Below, in pieces: positions 17,813 through 25,432 of a DNA stretch of 64,000 nucleotides. Every line of letters starts with the position of its first letter. The first letter of the stretch is position 1. Source of the DNA: Xiheibacterium sp038325765 (GTDB lineage Bacteria > Myxococcota_A > Polyangia > Nannocystales > Nannocystaceae); assembly GCA_038325765.1 (NCBI GenBank), contig JBBQJI010000022.1:1-64000 (forward strand), read 5' to 3'. A model generated the notes under the pieces. It saw only the letters and a list, made by a program, of their open reading frames with translations, was not told the origin of the DNA and did no database searches. The position numbers and the translations under genes were made by a program.

Positions 17813-19384
17813 TCAGCCGATGACGGCGAGTCGATCCCGAGGAATCGATGCCTTGCCGCGCCGCCGCGCCAACGCGGCCTCGTCGCCGAACACGAGCGCC
17901 CGGGTCGATGGCCCGATGTCGGCGAACGCCCGCACCCACGCGCGATAGCTGCCCCCCGCCTGCGTCGCCGCGAGCGCCGCGTACCCCCCCTCGGCGCCGT
18001 AGTGAGCGAGCAGCCACTCGACATGGGCCCACTTCGGCGAGGCCGGCCGCATCTGGGCCTTGCCGCGCAGACCCCGAGCGATGGTGGCGAGTCGAGCCTC
18101 TGCAGCCGCGACGCCCACGAACGGCTGGCCATCGAGCGGCGTGTTGCGCTTGGCGACCAGCGTCGAGATGCTCAGGGTGATGCGGGTGATCTTCGCCAGC
18201 TCGCGAACGAACGCGATGAGCTCCGCGACGTCCTCGTCGCCCTCGGTCGGCACGCCGATCATCTGGTAGACCTTGAGGCCGCGCACGCGGCCGCTGTCGC
18301 GCACCAGCTCGGCGGCGTGGCGCAGGGCATCGGCGTCGATCTTGCGCACGAGCAGGCCGCGCAGGCGCTCGCTGATGCCATCGGACGCGACCGTGATCTG
18401 CCGATACCCGCCGCGACCCAGGGCGTCGACGAGCGACGGCGTGAGGCGGTCGGCGCGGAGGCTCGACACCCCGATGCCGCGGCCGCCCTCGACGATGTGG
18501 TTCACCATCGCCTCGAGCTCGGGGTGATCGGTGACCGCCGCGCCGACCAGGCCCACGCGCTTGGCGTGGTCGGGGATGAGCGCGAGCGGCACGTCGGCGT
18601 CGAGGATCCGCATACCGCCGGTGCTCGGACCCCGCATCACGCAGAACGTGCAACGCCGCGAGCAGCCGCGCTCGGGCTCGACGAGGAACATGTCGGCGAG
18701 CTCGGTGTTCGGCGTCGTGATCGCGGAGTAGGCGGGCAGCAGCTCGCGCGGCGCTGTGGCGCACGCGGGCAGGGGCGCGATGCGCCCGGGCTCGATCTCG
18801 CCGAGCGCCGCGTTCGGCAACCCGCCGATGCGCTGCAGCGAGTCGTCGCGATCGACCCCGGCGGCGATGCGGCGGATGGCCTCGGGCAGCAGGGCCTCGG
18901 CCTCGCCGCTGATGAGCACGTCGACGAACGGCAGCAGGCACGCCGGGTTGGTGTCGGTCAGCGGACCGCCCGCAATGATGATCGGATCGCGCGCGCGTCG
19001 GTCGGCCGCGAGCAGCGGGATGCCGGCGCCGTGCAACATGCGGATGAGTCCCGCGATCTCGAGCTCGTACGCGACCGAGACGCCGATGATCGGATAGTCC
19101 GACAGCGGCCGCATCGCCTCGTAGCTGAGGATCGGCTCGGGGGGCGGGGGCCATGGCAGCGCGTGCTTGTCCCAGGCGTCGGGGAGGAACGCGCGATGAC
19201 AGCCGATGCCCTCGGCCCACAGGATCCGATACAGCGTCTGGAAGCCGAGGCTCGACATACCCACGCCGTAGCGGCTGGGGTACGCCATGCAGAACGACGA
19301 GGGCGAGCCGAGCCCGAGCGTGCCGGTTTCGTCGGCCAGGCGGCTGTGGATCACGGCCCGGACCGCGCTCGAAGAGACCGACAC
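17813..19384 (-). CDS. Radical SAM protein with N-terminal B12-binding-like domain
   Basis: About 523 residues. N-terminal Rossmann-like region (YPSRYGVGMSSLGFQTLYRI, ISVAYELEIAGLIRML, IAGGPLTDTNP) similar to cobalamin-binding modules, then a radical SAM barrel with CSRRCTFC at about 241-248 (the CxxxCxxC that holds the 4Fe-4S/SAM cluster), and GVSSLRADRLTP, GVPTEGDED. It resembles the TIGR03960-type and B12-dependent radical SAM proteins acting on tRNA or other substrates; no product can be named. Start is uncertain: GTG at 19384 just after the upstream stop is chosen; an ATG at 19426 would overlap the upstream gene by 35 bases. Confidence 0.85.
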   Translation of the reverse strand: MSVSSSAVRAVIHSRLADETGTLGLGSPSSFCMAYPSRYGVGMSSLGFQTLYRILWAEGIGCHRAFLPDAWDKHALPWPPPPEPILSYEAMRPLSDYPIIGVSVAYELEIAGLIRMLHGAGIPLLAADRRARDPIIIAGGPLTDTNPACLLPFVDVLISGEAEALLPEAIRRIAAGVDRDDSLQRIGGLPNAALGEIEPGRIAPLPACATAPRELLPAYSAITTPNTELADMFLVEPERGCSRRCTFCVMRGPSTGGMRILDADVPLALIPDHAKRVGLVGAAVTDHPELEAMVNHIVEGGRGIGVSSLRADRLTPSLVDALGRGGYRQITVASDGISERLRGLLVRKIDADALRHAAELVRDSGRVRGLKVYQMIGVPTEGDEDVAELIAFVRELAKITRITLSISTLVAKRNTPLDGQPFVGVAAAEARLATIARGLRGKAQMRPASPKWAHVEWLLAHYGAEGGYAALAATQAGGSYRAWVRAFADIGPSTRALVFGDEAALARRRGKASIPRDRLAVIG

Positions 19385-19391
19385 GCAGGCC

Positions 19392-20357
19392 TCAGAAGCG
19401 CAGCGTCGCCGCAGCGCCGCCACCACGGGGCAACGCCGACGGGCCGACGCCCACGAGCTCGATGCGGCGGGGCAACGCCGCGTTGGCGTCGACCTTCTTC
19501 GACTTCTTCTTGCGTTTGGCGTGGACGACCAGTAGGGCGATGCCGGTGGCGAGCATCACTCCGCCCACGGTGAAGAACACCACGGTCGCGGCGTTGTTGC
19601 GGGGCAGGCGGTTGCGATCGAGATCGAAGACGTCGTCCTCTGCGTAGTCACCCGAGGGGAACCCGGTGGGGCCGGGCGACGCGAGATCGGCGAGCTCGTT
19701 GGCCTTGTTGTTGGCCAGCGCCAGACTGACCACGCCACCGATGACGCCGGCTGCGCCGAGGCCGGTGAGCACCGCGCCGCTGATCAGCAGCGGACTGGTG
19801 CGCTTGGCGTCCTTGGCGTCGCGCTCGCGCTCGATGTCATCTTCGCGGTTGTCGCGCTTGCTGGTCAGCACCGGGGCGTCGTCGCCCTCGTCCTCGCTGA
19901 TAGGCAAGGTGGTGGTCGTGTCCGGCGTGGTATCGACCGGGGCCACGTTGGCGCAGCCGCTGCGGTCGATCTCCATGATCTTGACCTGGGCGTCGCCGCG
20001 ATTGGGATCGTCCGCGACCAGATCCAAGAAGCGCTGGAACGCGGCCCGCGCCTTCACGCAGTCGCCGACGCCGTAGGCGGCGACGCCGATGTTGAAGTTG
20101 AACTTGTGCAGCGTGGGCGTGTAGTTGAAGTACGCGTCCTCGAAGCGGTCGAGCGCGGTGACGTTGTCGCCGGCCTCGAGCGCGGCGAGGCCTTCGCCGA
20201 ACAACTGCTTGGCGCGCTCGATCTTCTGCTCGGGGGACATCGCCGAGGGATCGCCCGCCGGCGACGCCGGTGGCGGCGCCGCGAAGGCGACGGCGGGGAT
20301 CGACAAGGTCGTCGCGAGGACGAGACTCAAGCTCTTCGCAAGGGGCGTGGCGCGCAT
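19392..20357 (-). CDS. Exported TPR-like protein with two C-terminal membrane segments
   Basis: A 321-residue protein: signal peptide (MRATPLAKSLSLVLATTLSI, cleavage near AFA-AP), a TPR-like repeat region (KIERAKQLFGEGLAALEAGD, LDRFEDAYFNY, CVKARAAFQRFLDLV), a charged acidic/basic linker, and two hydrophobic segments (SGAVLTGLGAAGVIGGVVSLAL and AATVVFFTVGGVMLATGIALLVV). Proteins with this plan are abundant in myxobacteria (TPR plus PEGA-like or membrane tail) and are usually annotated as tetratricopeptide proteins of unknown function. Followed after 7 bases by the radical SAM gene. Confidence 0.75.
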   Translation of the reverse strand: MRATPLAKSLSLVLATTLSIPAVAFAAPPPASPAGDPSAMSPEQKIERAKQLFGEGLAALEAGDNVTALDRFEDAYFNYTPTLHKFNFNIGVAAYGVGDCVKARAAFQRFLDLVADDPNRGDAQVKIMEIDRSGCANVAPVDTTPDTTTTLPISEDEGDDAPVLTSKRDNREDDIERERDAKDAKRTSPLLISGAVLTGLGAAGVIGGVVSLALANNKANELADLASPGPTGFPSGDYAEDDVFDLDRNRLPRNNAATVVFFTVGGVMLATGIALLVVHAKRKKKSKKVDANAALPRRIELVGVGPSALPRGGGAAATLRF

Positions 20358-20456
20358 GTAGGACAGACCTCGTGGGGAAGGGGCCACCGTCGGGTGGCCT
20401 GGAGCTCGCGGCGGCCGTGCCGAGCAGGCGCGCGGCCGCAGGAATCGTGTGAGCGG

Positions 20457-21146
20457 TCAGCCGAACGGATCGACGACCTTGGGCTTGCCACCCGCCGGCT
20501 TCTTCGCCTTGGGCTTGGGCTTGGCCTTGGGCTTGGCCTTGGGCGCGGCGGCGGGAGCCGGTGTGTCCGTCGCCGGAGCGGTGCCCGGCGCGGCGGGATC
20601 GATCGCACCCGGAGCGCCGGCGCCGACGGCCGTGCCTGGGGCTCCGGGCGTGCCGACTGCTCCCGGCGTGCCGACTGCTCCCGGCGCGCCGACTGCTCCC
20701 GGCGTGCCCGGCGCTGCGGGTGTGGCCGGCACGCCCGCGACGCCAGGCGCCGGGGTCGCGCCCGGTGGCGGCGGCGTCGGGGTGGCCGCGGGCGCGGCCG
20801 GTGCCGGCGCGGCGATCACCGCGGGGGCCGGTGCGGGCGGCTCGGGCCGCATGAGGTACATGCCCGCCACGACCGCGCCGAGGATCACGATTCCGGCACC
20901 GATGCCCAGCCCCAAACCCAGACCACTGCCCGACTTTGCCTGCGGCATGTCGTAAGGCTGCGCGTTCATGTGCGCGGCGGGAGCCATCGGTGCGGTCGGC
21001 ATCGGACCGATGGTGGTTCCACCCGGCACCGCGACCGGCTCGGGGACCGGCTCGGGTTCGGGCATCGTCGGCGTCATCGCCAACTCGTCTACGAGTTGGC
21101 CGAGCAGGTCGTCGAACGCGTCGGCGTCTCGTCTGGCTTGATTCAC
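20457..21146 (-). CDS. Single-span membrane protein with Pro/Ala/Gly tandem repeats
   Basis: A 229-residue protein with no recognised domain. An N-terminal acidic helix (QARRDADAFDDLLGQLVDEL) and Pro-rich linker of about 70 residues are followed by one membrane span (GLGLGLGIGAGIVILGAVVAGMYL), and then by a long Ala/Pro/Gly region. Within that region three exact or near-exact 18-bp units (20647-20700) give GAVGTP repeats, followed by a KAKPKAKPKPKAKK segment and the end VVDPFG. I expect the acidic N-part inside and the Pro/Lys stalk outside, possibly reaching through peptidoglycan. Related architecture occurs in myxobacterial kinase-associated proteins. Confidence 0.55.
   Translation of the reverse strand: MNQARRDADAFDDLLGQLVDELAMTPTMPEPEPVPEPVAVPGGTTIGPMPTAPMAPAAHMNAQPYDMPQAKSGSGLGLGLGIGAGIVILGAVVAGMYLMRPEPPAPAPAVIAAPAPAAPAATPTPPPPGATPAPGVAGVPATPAAPGTPGAVGAPGAVGTPGAVGTPGAPGTAVGAGAPGAIDPAAPGTAPATDTPAPAAAPKAKPKAKPKPKAKKPAGGKPKVVDPFG
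20647..20700 (+). repeat. Three 18-bp tandem repeats in a Pro/Gly-rich coding region
   Basis: Units start at 20647, 20665 and 20683; they code for GAVGTP-type repeats on the minus strand and keep the frame, so copy number can vary without loss of the gene. Confidence 0.85.
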
Positions 21147-21237
21147 GGGACGGTCGTCCTTTGCTCCCGAACTGGCGCGGGAAGATTAGCCCTTGGGCGT
21201 GGCATGGGACAAGGGATGGTCGCGGCTGCGGGTCGGG

Positions 21238-22569
21238 TCATCGTGAAGCCGGGCCGAGCCCGGCGGACGTTGCACGGCTGCGCGTCGAGGATGTGCCCGC
21301 GACCGCTCGCGTGTCGAGACCCCGGGTGAGGGCTCGAATCAGGCATGATACACGTCGGCGGAGTTCGGCGAAATCTGCAGCATGTCGGGCGGTCGGCGGC
21401 CGCGATGGGTCGTGAGCTTTCGCGATGTGTGCGGGGTGCCCACGTCGCGCACCCGAGATTGTGCGGGGCACGTGGGCCACGTGTCCCGCCCCCTCGGCGG
21501 CGACGCCGGCCAAGTGGGCACCGCGCGCGGGCACAGCCACCTCAACCGTCATCCGGCCTGCGGGCTCGGGCTCGGGCTGCCACAGCGTCGAGGTGCGCTC
21601 GTCCATGTACAGCCCGCGACTCAACTCGAGCTGCAACGCGTGGACGCCGTCTGCAGGTCTGCCGCAGCGCCGGACCACTTCGCCCCCGTGGTAGGGATCG
21701 TTGAGGCGAAGCCGCAGGCGCGGGCCGTGGGGTGCGTCGCCGAGCGCATCGAGCGCCAACTCCGCGATCGCGGGGGCGCACGACGTTCCGGCGAGGGTGC
21801 CGAGCACGAGGTCGACCCCGACGCTGCCCGGCATGCTGTGCGCGTCGAGGAGCACCGCGTAGCCGAAGCGTCGGCGGCGGCGCTCGAGCAGCACCTCGAG
21901 GGCGCGGTGGTAGGGCTCGTGGAAGTGCTCGATGCGCGCGCGGAACTCCGGGTAGCGCAGGGGGCCGGCGAGCAGGGGGACGTGTCCCAGCGCCTGGGCC
22001 CACACCACGCCGCGTCCAGGTCGCATGGGGTCGCCCTCGTCGACATCGCCGGCCGCGAAGGGCAAGCCTGGGCGCCGGCGCGGACGCGGCGCGGGATGGT
22101 CGGGGACGATGACCGCGGAGATGTCGTCGCCCGCGCGGTTGAGATCCACGAGCAGCCGCGAGTACACCGCTTCGACGCAGACGGCGCCGAACTCGTTGGC
22201 ATCTGGGTAAAGCGAGTGGACCTCGAAGTCGGCGTTGCGCGCGAAGTCGGCCGGCGGCACGTCGCCGAGCTCGGCGGGCCACGCCAGCCCGACGTGGGGA
22301 AAACTGATGACCAACGGGCTCCACGAGCGGGCGGCGTGCAATCGCCACGGCACGGGGCGGTCCTGGGCGAGCCCGACCTCGACGGGGTCGATGCGCTCGG
22401 CGGCAGCGTCGTCGATCGGCGCGGCATCGCGGGGCGCGAGATATCGCCGGGGTGGCAAGCAGCCGGCAGGATAGCAAGCCGGGGCCACCCACGCGCCCCC
22501 GAATCGGCACGCGCGCTGCAGCGTCGGCGCTACCGCCCTGAGGGCCGATCGTCGCGGTGCCGGGATCAC
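21238..22569 (-). CDS. N-formylglutamate amidohydrolase-like enzyme with an unusual insert
   Basis: About 443 residues. The FGase (HutG-type) core is clear: PLVISFPHVGLAWP, RNADFEVHSLYPDA, VYSRLLVDLNRA (the D-x-N-R motif), EHFHEPYHRALE, LLDAHSMPG and LQLELSRGLYMDE. The family hydrolyses N-formylglutamate in histidine degradation, but many relatives act on other formyl or acyl amides. After LYMDE a segment of about 85 Pro/Arg/His-rich residues separates the core from the closing helix DFAELRRRVSCLIRAL, which normally follows at once. Start chosen at the GTG at 22569, which overlaps the upstream stop (GTGA); the first 90 residues match nothing I know, so a start nearer 22488 is possible. Confidence 0.75.
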   Translation of the reverse strand: MIPAPRRSALRAVAPTLQRACRFGGAWVAPACYPAGCLPPRRYLAPRDAAPIDDAAAERIDPVEVGLAQDRPVPWRLHAARSWSPLVISFPHVGLAWPAELGDVPPADFARNADFEVHSLYPDANEFGAVCVEAVYSRLLVDLNRAGDDISAVIVPDHPAPRPRRRPGLPFAAGDVDEGDPMRPGRGVVWAQALGHVPLLAGPLRYPEFRARIEHFHEPYHRALEVLLERRRRRFGYAVLLDAHSMPGSVGVDLVLGTLAGTSCAPAIAELALDALGDAPHGPRLRLRLNDPYHGGEVVRRCGRPADGVHALQLELSRGLYMDERTSTLWQPEPEPAGRMTVEVAVPARGAHLAGVAAEGAGHVAHVPRTISGARRGHPAHIAKAHDPSRPPTARHAADFAELRRRVSCLIRALTRGLDTRAVAGTSSTRSRATSAGLGPASR

Positions 22570-24338
22570 TTCCGCGGGGCACGCGGCGGTGTGTTCGCCG
22601 GGTTCCACACCGATCCGCGGGCGAGACCGAGCTGCAGCCCGAGCCCGACGCCGAGCACGAACGCGCCCGAGTCGACGCCGGCGTTCGCCCCCACGGAGAT
22701 CTGCGAGCCCCGGCGGAAGCCGAACGCATAGCCGGCGTGTCCGACGGCGCGGTAGCCGATACGCGCCGGATCGACGCCGTCGGGCAGATCGTCGCGATCG
22801 CGGCCACTCACGCCACCGCGCACACCGGCGAACCACTGACCGGCGTAGTCGTGGAACTTGGTGTGGAGAAATCGGGTGTAGGTCGCGCCGCTGTCGGTGC
22901 TGAACCCGCGCACGCCGATCACGTCGTAGTACAGCCGCGTGTCGACGATCACCTGGTGCTCCAGGCCGAGTTGCACACCGGCGTCGAGCTGAACGAACGG
23001 TGCGCCGACGCCATCACCACGGCGGAGCACATCGGCTTGGCCGATCGGCGCCGCGTAGAGGAATCCGGCGCGCACCCGCACGCCGCGGGGCCGATCGACG
23101 AACGACGGATCCTCGACGATGCTGCGCAGCCGGTGCATCAGCCGGGCGCCGGCGCGGCGGGCCAGCAGGCCTCGGGTGCGCAGCAGCGCGAGCACGGCCT
23201 GCGTGCGCGGCCAGGCGCTGAAGGCGTTGGCGCGCCGGTACAGCGCGTCGCGCAACGCCTGGCGGTCCTCGGGCGTCGGCGGCTTGGCCAGGGTGTTCTC
23301 GGCCCGCAGCGCCTCGATGACCGCGTCGACCACCAGGTCGCTGCCGCCGTCGAGGTAGCGACCGTAGCCGATGCCGCCGGCCGGGATCACGTCGAGCGCA
23401 AAGCGGGTGTCGGTGAGGCTGCTCTGCGAGCCGTCGCCGAAATCGTCGACGGCGACATGCGCGACCCGCTGTGAGACGCCGAACTCGCCGAAGGCGTGGA
23501 CATCGGTGCGCCCGAAGTACACGTGGGCCTCGCCGGCGCCCTGCAGCGCCTGACCGACGTACAGCGTGTCGCCGGTGTCCTCGCCCATCTCTGGCACCGC
23601 GGTCACGTCACCGTTGCGGATGCTCGCCGAGAGATCGCCGCGCACCGACCAGCCCCAGCGCTGGCGCTCGTCGAGGTAGCGGGCCTGCACCGCGAGGCCG
23701 CCGTCGGCGAGCACCGGCTGCTGGCCCGAGAGCGTGTTGACGTCGAGGTCGAGGCGGCCGAGGACGAACACGATGTCGCGGACGCGGGCGCGGAGGTTCG
23801 CCGGCAACGGCTTGTCGCCACGGGTCGGATCGTCGGCGTCCTCGGGCGCGACGCTCGCCTCGCCCATCGTCCCGAGCTGCGGGCCACCGAGCACGGCGTC
23901 GTCGCCACCGCCCGTCGAAGCCAGGCCGCCGAGACGGGCGTCTTGGCGGGGCTCGGCGCCGAGCGCCTCGAGGGCCGCGGCCGCGTCGCGGCGCACGAAG
24001 TCGTCCAGACTCCGATCGGCATAGATGCCCTGCAGTGGCGCGACGGCGCGGCCGTCCCCGAGCTTCCCGAGGGCCTCGATCGCGATCGAGAGAACGGCGT
24101 CGTAGCGCTCGGTCTCGACGATCTCGAGCAGTGCGTCGACGGCCTCGGGATCGCGTCGCTCGCCGAGGTCGGCTGCGACCTCCCGCCTCCGCACGCGCCA
24201 CTGCGCGTCGTCCATGCCGGTGGGACGCGCGCGCAGGATCTCGAGATCGCTCGGTTCGGCGGGGCCCGCCGACGCCGCGGCCGGCGCTGCGATCGCGAGG
24301 ACGACGGCGAGGATCCCCGGGCGCAGTCGCAGGCGCAT
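22566..24338 (-). CDS. Exported HEAT-repeat plus beta-barrel-like protein
   Basis: A 590-residue protein: signal peptide (VVLAIAAPAAASAGP), a HEAT/PBS-type repeat (DAVDALLEIVE...AIEALGKLGDGRAVAPLQGIY...RRDAAAALEALG, about residues 55-125), a linker, then about 400 residues rich in alternating aromatic/hydrophobic strands (LAVQARYLDERQRWGWSVRG, EAHVYFGRTDVHAFGEFGVS, VRVRAGFLYAAPIG) that suggest an outer-membrane barrel. Function unknown. It sits in a three-gene coupled set: its ATG overlaps the stop of the upstream lipoprotein (TGATG) and its stop overlaps the GTG of the amidohydrolase. Confidence 0.75.
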   Translation of the reverse strand: MRLRLRPGILAVVLAIAAPAAASAGPAEPSDLEILRARPTGMDDAQWRVRRREVAADLGERRDPEAVDALLEIVETERYDAVLSIAIEALGKLGDGRAVAPLQGIYADRSLDDFVRRDAAAALEALGAEPRQDARLGGLASTGGGDDAVLGGPQLGTMGEASVAPEDADDPTRGDKPLPANLRARVRDIVFVLGRLDLDVNTLSGQQPVLADGGLAVQARYLDERQRWGWSVRGDLSASIRNGDVTAVPEMGEDTGDTLYVGQALQGAGEAHVYFGRTDVHAFGEFGVSQRVAHVAVDDFGDGSQSSLTDTRFALDVIPAGGIGYGRYLDGGSDLVVDAVIEALRAENTLAKPPTPEDRQALRDALYRRANAFSAWPRTQAVLALLRTRGLLARRAGARLMHRLRSIVEDPSFVDRPRGVRVRAGFLYAAPIGQADVLRRGDGVGAPFVQLDAGVQLGLEHQVIVDTRLYYDVIGVRGFSTDSGATYTRFLHTKFHDYAGQWFAGVRGGVSGRDRDDLPDGVDPARIGYRAVGHAGYAFGFRRGSQISVGANAGVDSGAFVLGVGLGLQLGLARGSVWNPANTPPRAPRK

Positions 24339-24769
24339 CAGGGATCCAGCCTTCCGCAGAAGCCGATGATGCCCTCGATGCCCGGGGCGGAGGGGTTCGG
24401 ATCGTCCATCTGCGTGCGCTCCGGATCGGTCTGCGCGAGCTCAGGACAGCTCGAGTAGGCGACGCATGCGAGCACCGTGTCGCCGATCGCCGCTTCGCTG
24501 TTCTCGATCTCGTCGATGCAGCGCTCGAACGTCGTGGGTGCGTCCTCGTCGTCGCCGGGCTCGTCTTGCGTGTTGATCACGCCGCAGCCCGCGAGCTTGG
24601 TGCAGGCGTCCCAGGCGGTGAAGTCGTCGACGTCGTCGGGCTCGCAGCCCAGTGCCAGACCCGCCGGCTCGGCGCACGGTGAGTAGTAGCCCTGCTGCGC
24701 GCCGCCGCACGCCCCGGGGCCCAGGAGCAGGGGCAGCAGCACGGCGGCGCAGACACGATGGCGGAACAT
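24338..24769 (-). CDS. Cys-rich lipoprotein, unknown function
   Basis: A 143-residue lipoprotein with signal MFRHRVCAAVLLPLLL and lipobox GPGAC. The mature part has eight more cysteines in patterns such as SPC, LGCEPDDVDDFTAWDACTKLAGCG and ERCIDE...LACVAYSSCP...FCG, spaced as in small disulphide-bonded myxobacterial lipoproteins. No catalytic motif. First gene of the coupled set with the HEAT/barrel protein and the amidohydrolase, so it may be that barrel's surface partner. I chose the ATG at 24769 for its signal peptide; the frame is open to 24829. Confidence 0.7.
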   Translation of the reverse strand: MFRHRVCAAVLLPLLLGPGACGGAQQGYYSPCAEPAGLALGCEPDDVDDFTAWDACTKLAGCGVINTQDEPGDDEDAPTTFERCIDEIENSEAAIGDTVLACVAYSSCPELAQTDPERTQMDDPNPSAPGIEGIIGFCGRLDP

Positions 24770-25050
24770 CAACGTCGAGCACGTTAGCGAGGCGGTCCGG
24801 GCGCCGTCAAACGGGGCGCGCGACCTCACGTGCGGGGTTGGGCGGCCCCAGGAGTGGAGCGGGGGAAAGCTCCCACCGATTTTCGTCTTCGACGATGACG
24901 CGACGGAAAACCGTGGCCCGCGTCGGTCTCACGCTGCGGACCGGCGAGGGCCAGCGTCGTCCCGCGCGCCCCCGCGGACCCACGGGCCTGTTGGGAGGGA
25001 CGACGACGGGCCGCCACCGGTGCCTCCTCATCGCGTGTGGCAGAACCAGT
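24770..25050. other. Intergenic region without a supportable gene
   Basis: About 280 bases before the lipoprotein set, containing its promoter presumably. I see open frames here but none with a credible start, length or protein-like composition, and no repeat or RNA motif. Confidence 0.6.
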
Positions 25051-25092
25051 GAAGAAGCCCGCCCCCTTTCGGGAACGGGCTTCTTCTTTTTT
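25051..25092 (+). terminator. Strong hairpin with U-tract next to the tRNA pair
   Basis: An 11-bp inverted repeat GAAGAAGCCCG/CGGGCTTCTTC (25051-25061 with 25076-25086) followed on the plus strand by six T. The tRNA genes that end here are on the minus strand, where the hairpin lacks a pure T run (TTC repeats instead), so it may act on the tRNA transcript weakly or stop antisense transcription. Confidence 0.75.
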
Positions 25093-25094
25093 GG

Positions 25095-25166
25095 TGACCC
25101 CACCGGGGTTCGAACCCGGGTTTCAGGGATGAGAACCCCGCGTCCTAACCGCTAGACTATGGGGCC
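25095..25166 (-). tRNA. tRNA-Glu (anticodon CTC)
   Basis: Minus-strand cloverleaf: acceptor GGCCCCA/TGGGGTC, D-arm TAGTCTAGCGGTTAGGAC, anticodon loop TTCTCAT (anticodon CTC) on a stem with one G-T pair, T-arm CCGGGTTCGAACCCCGG. Discriminator A is followed by an encoded CCA (25092-25094). Confidence 0.97.
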
Positions 25167-25206
25167 AGCGGGACCGGTCTGGTAGCCGGCGGCGATGATG
25201 ACGTGG

Positions 25207-25277
25207 TTCGGGGACAAGGATTCGAACCTTGATAGGCGGTACCAGAAACCGCAGTCCTACCGTTAGACGATCCCCGA
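25207..25277 (-). tRNA. tRNA-Gln (anticodon CTG)
   Basis: Minus-strand cloverleaf: acceptor TCGGGGA/TCCCCGA, D-arm CGTCTAACGGTAGGAC, anticodon stem GCGGT/ACCGC around loop TTCTGGT (anticodon CTG), T-arm AAGGTTCGAATCCTT. CCA is encoded (25204-25206). It lies 40 bases upstream of tRNA-Glu and is probably co-transcribed with it. Confidence 0.97.
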
Positions 25278-25432
25278 CCGTGTGCTCGTGTGGGTGCGAA
25301 AGATGCTCAAGGAGCGAGCGGCTGTCAAGCCGTCCATGGCGAAGATCGAGCGGCGATTCGTGGAGCCGTTCGGGACGTTCGCGGCCTCAGCGGGATCCGC
25401 GGACCTTGGCGGCCTTGGTAGGCTGCGGGCGC

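Noticed and set aside
16195..18132. Longer 645-residue start for the L,D-transpeptidase
   Set aside because: The extra N-terminal part overlaps the end of the radical SAM gene and is Arg/Ser-rich; the ATG at 17646 gives a hydrophobic N-terminus.
20500..20545. Dense short repeats considered as a regulatory array
   Set aside because: They are codons for a Lys-Ala-Lys-Pro tail of the membrane protein and keep the reading frame.
25051..25092. Hairpin considered as a normal terminator of the tRNA-Gln/tRNA-Glu transcript
   Set aside because: Its U-tract is on the plus strand, opposite to the tRNAs, so I list it only as a hairpin with uncertain direction of action.
24807..25103. Small minus-strand frame (98 codons) near the tRNA-Glu
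   Set aside because: It runs through the hairpin and part of the tRNA-adjacent region, has basic low-complexity composition, and no ribosome-binding site.
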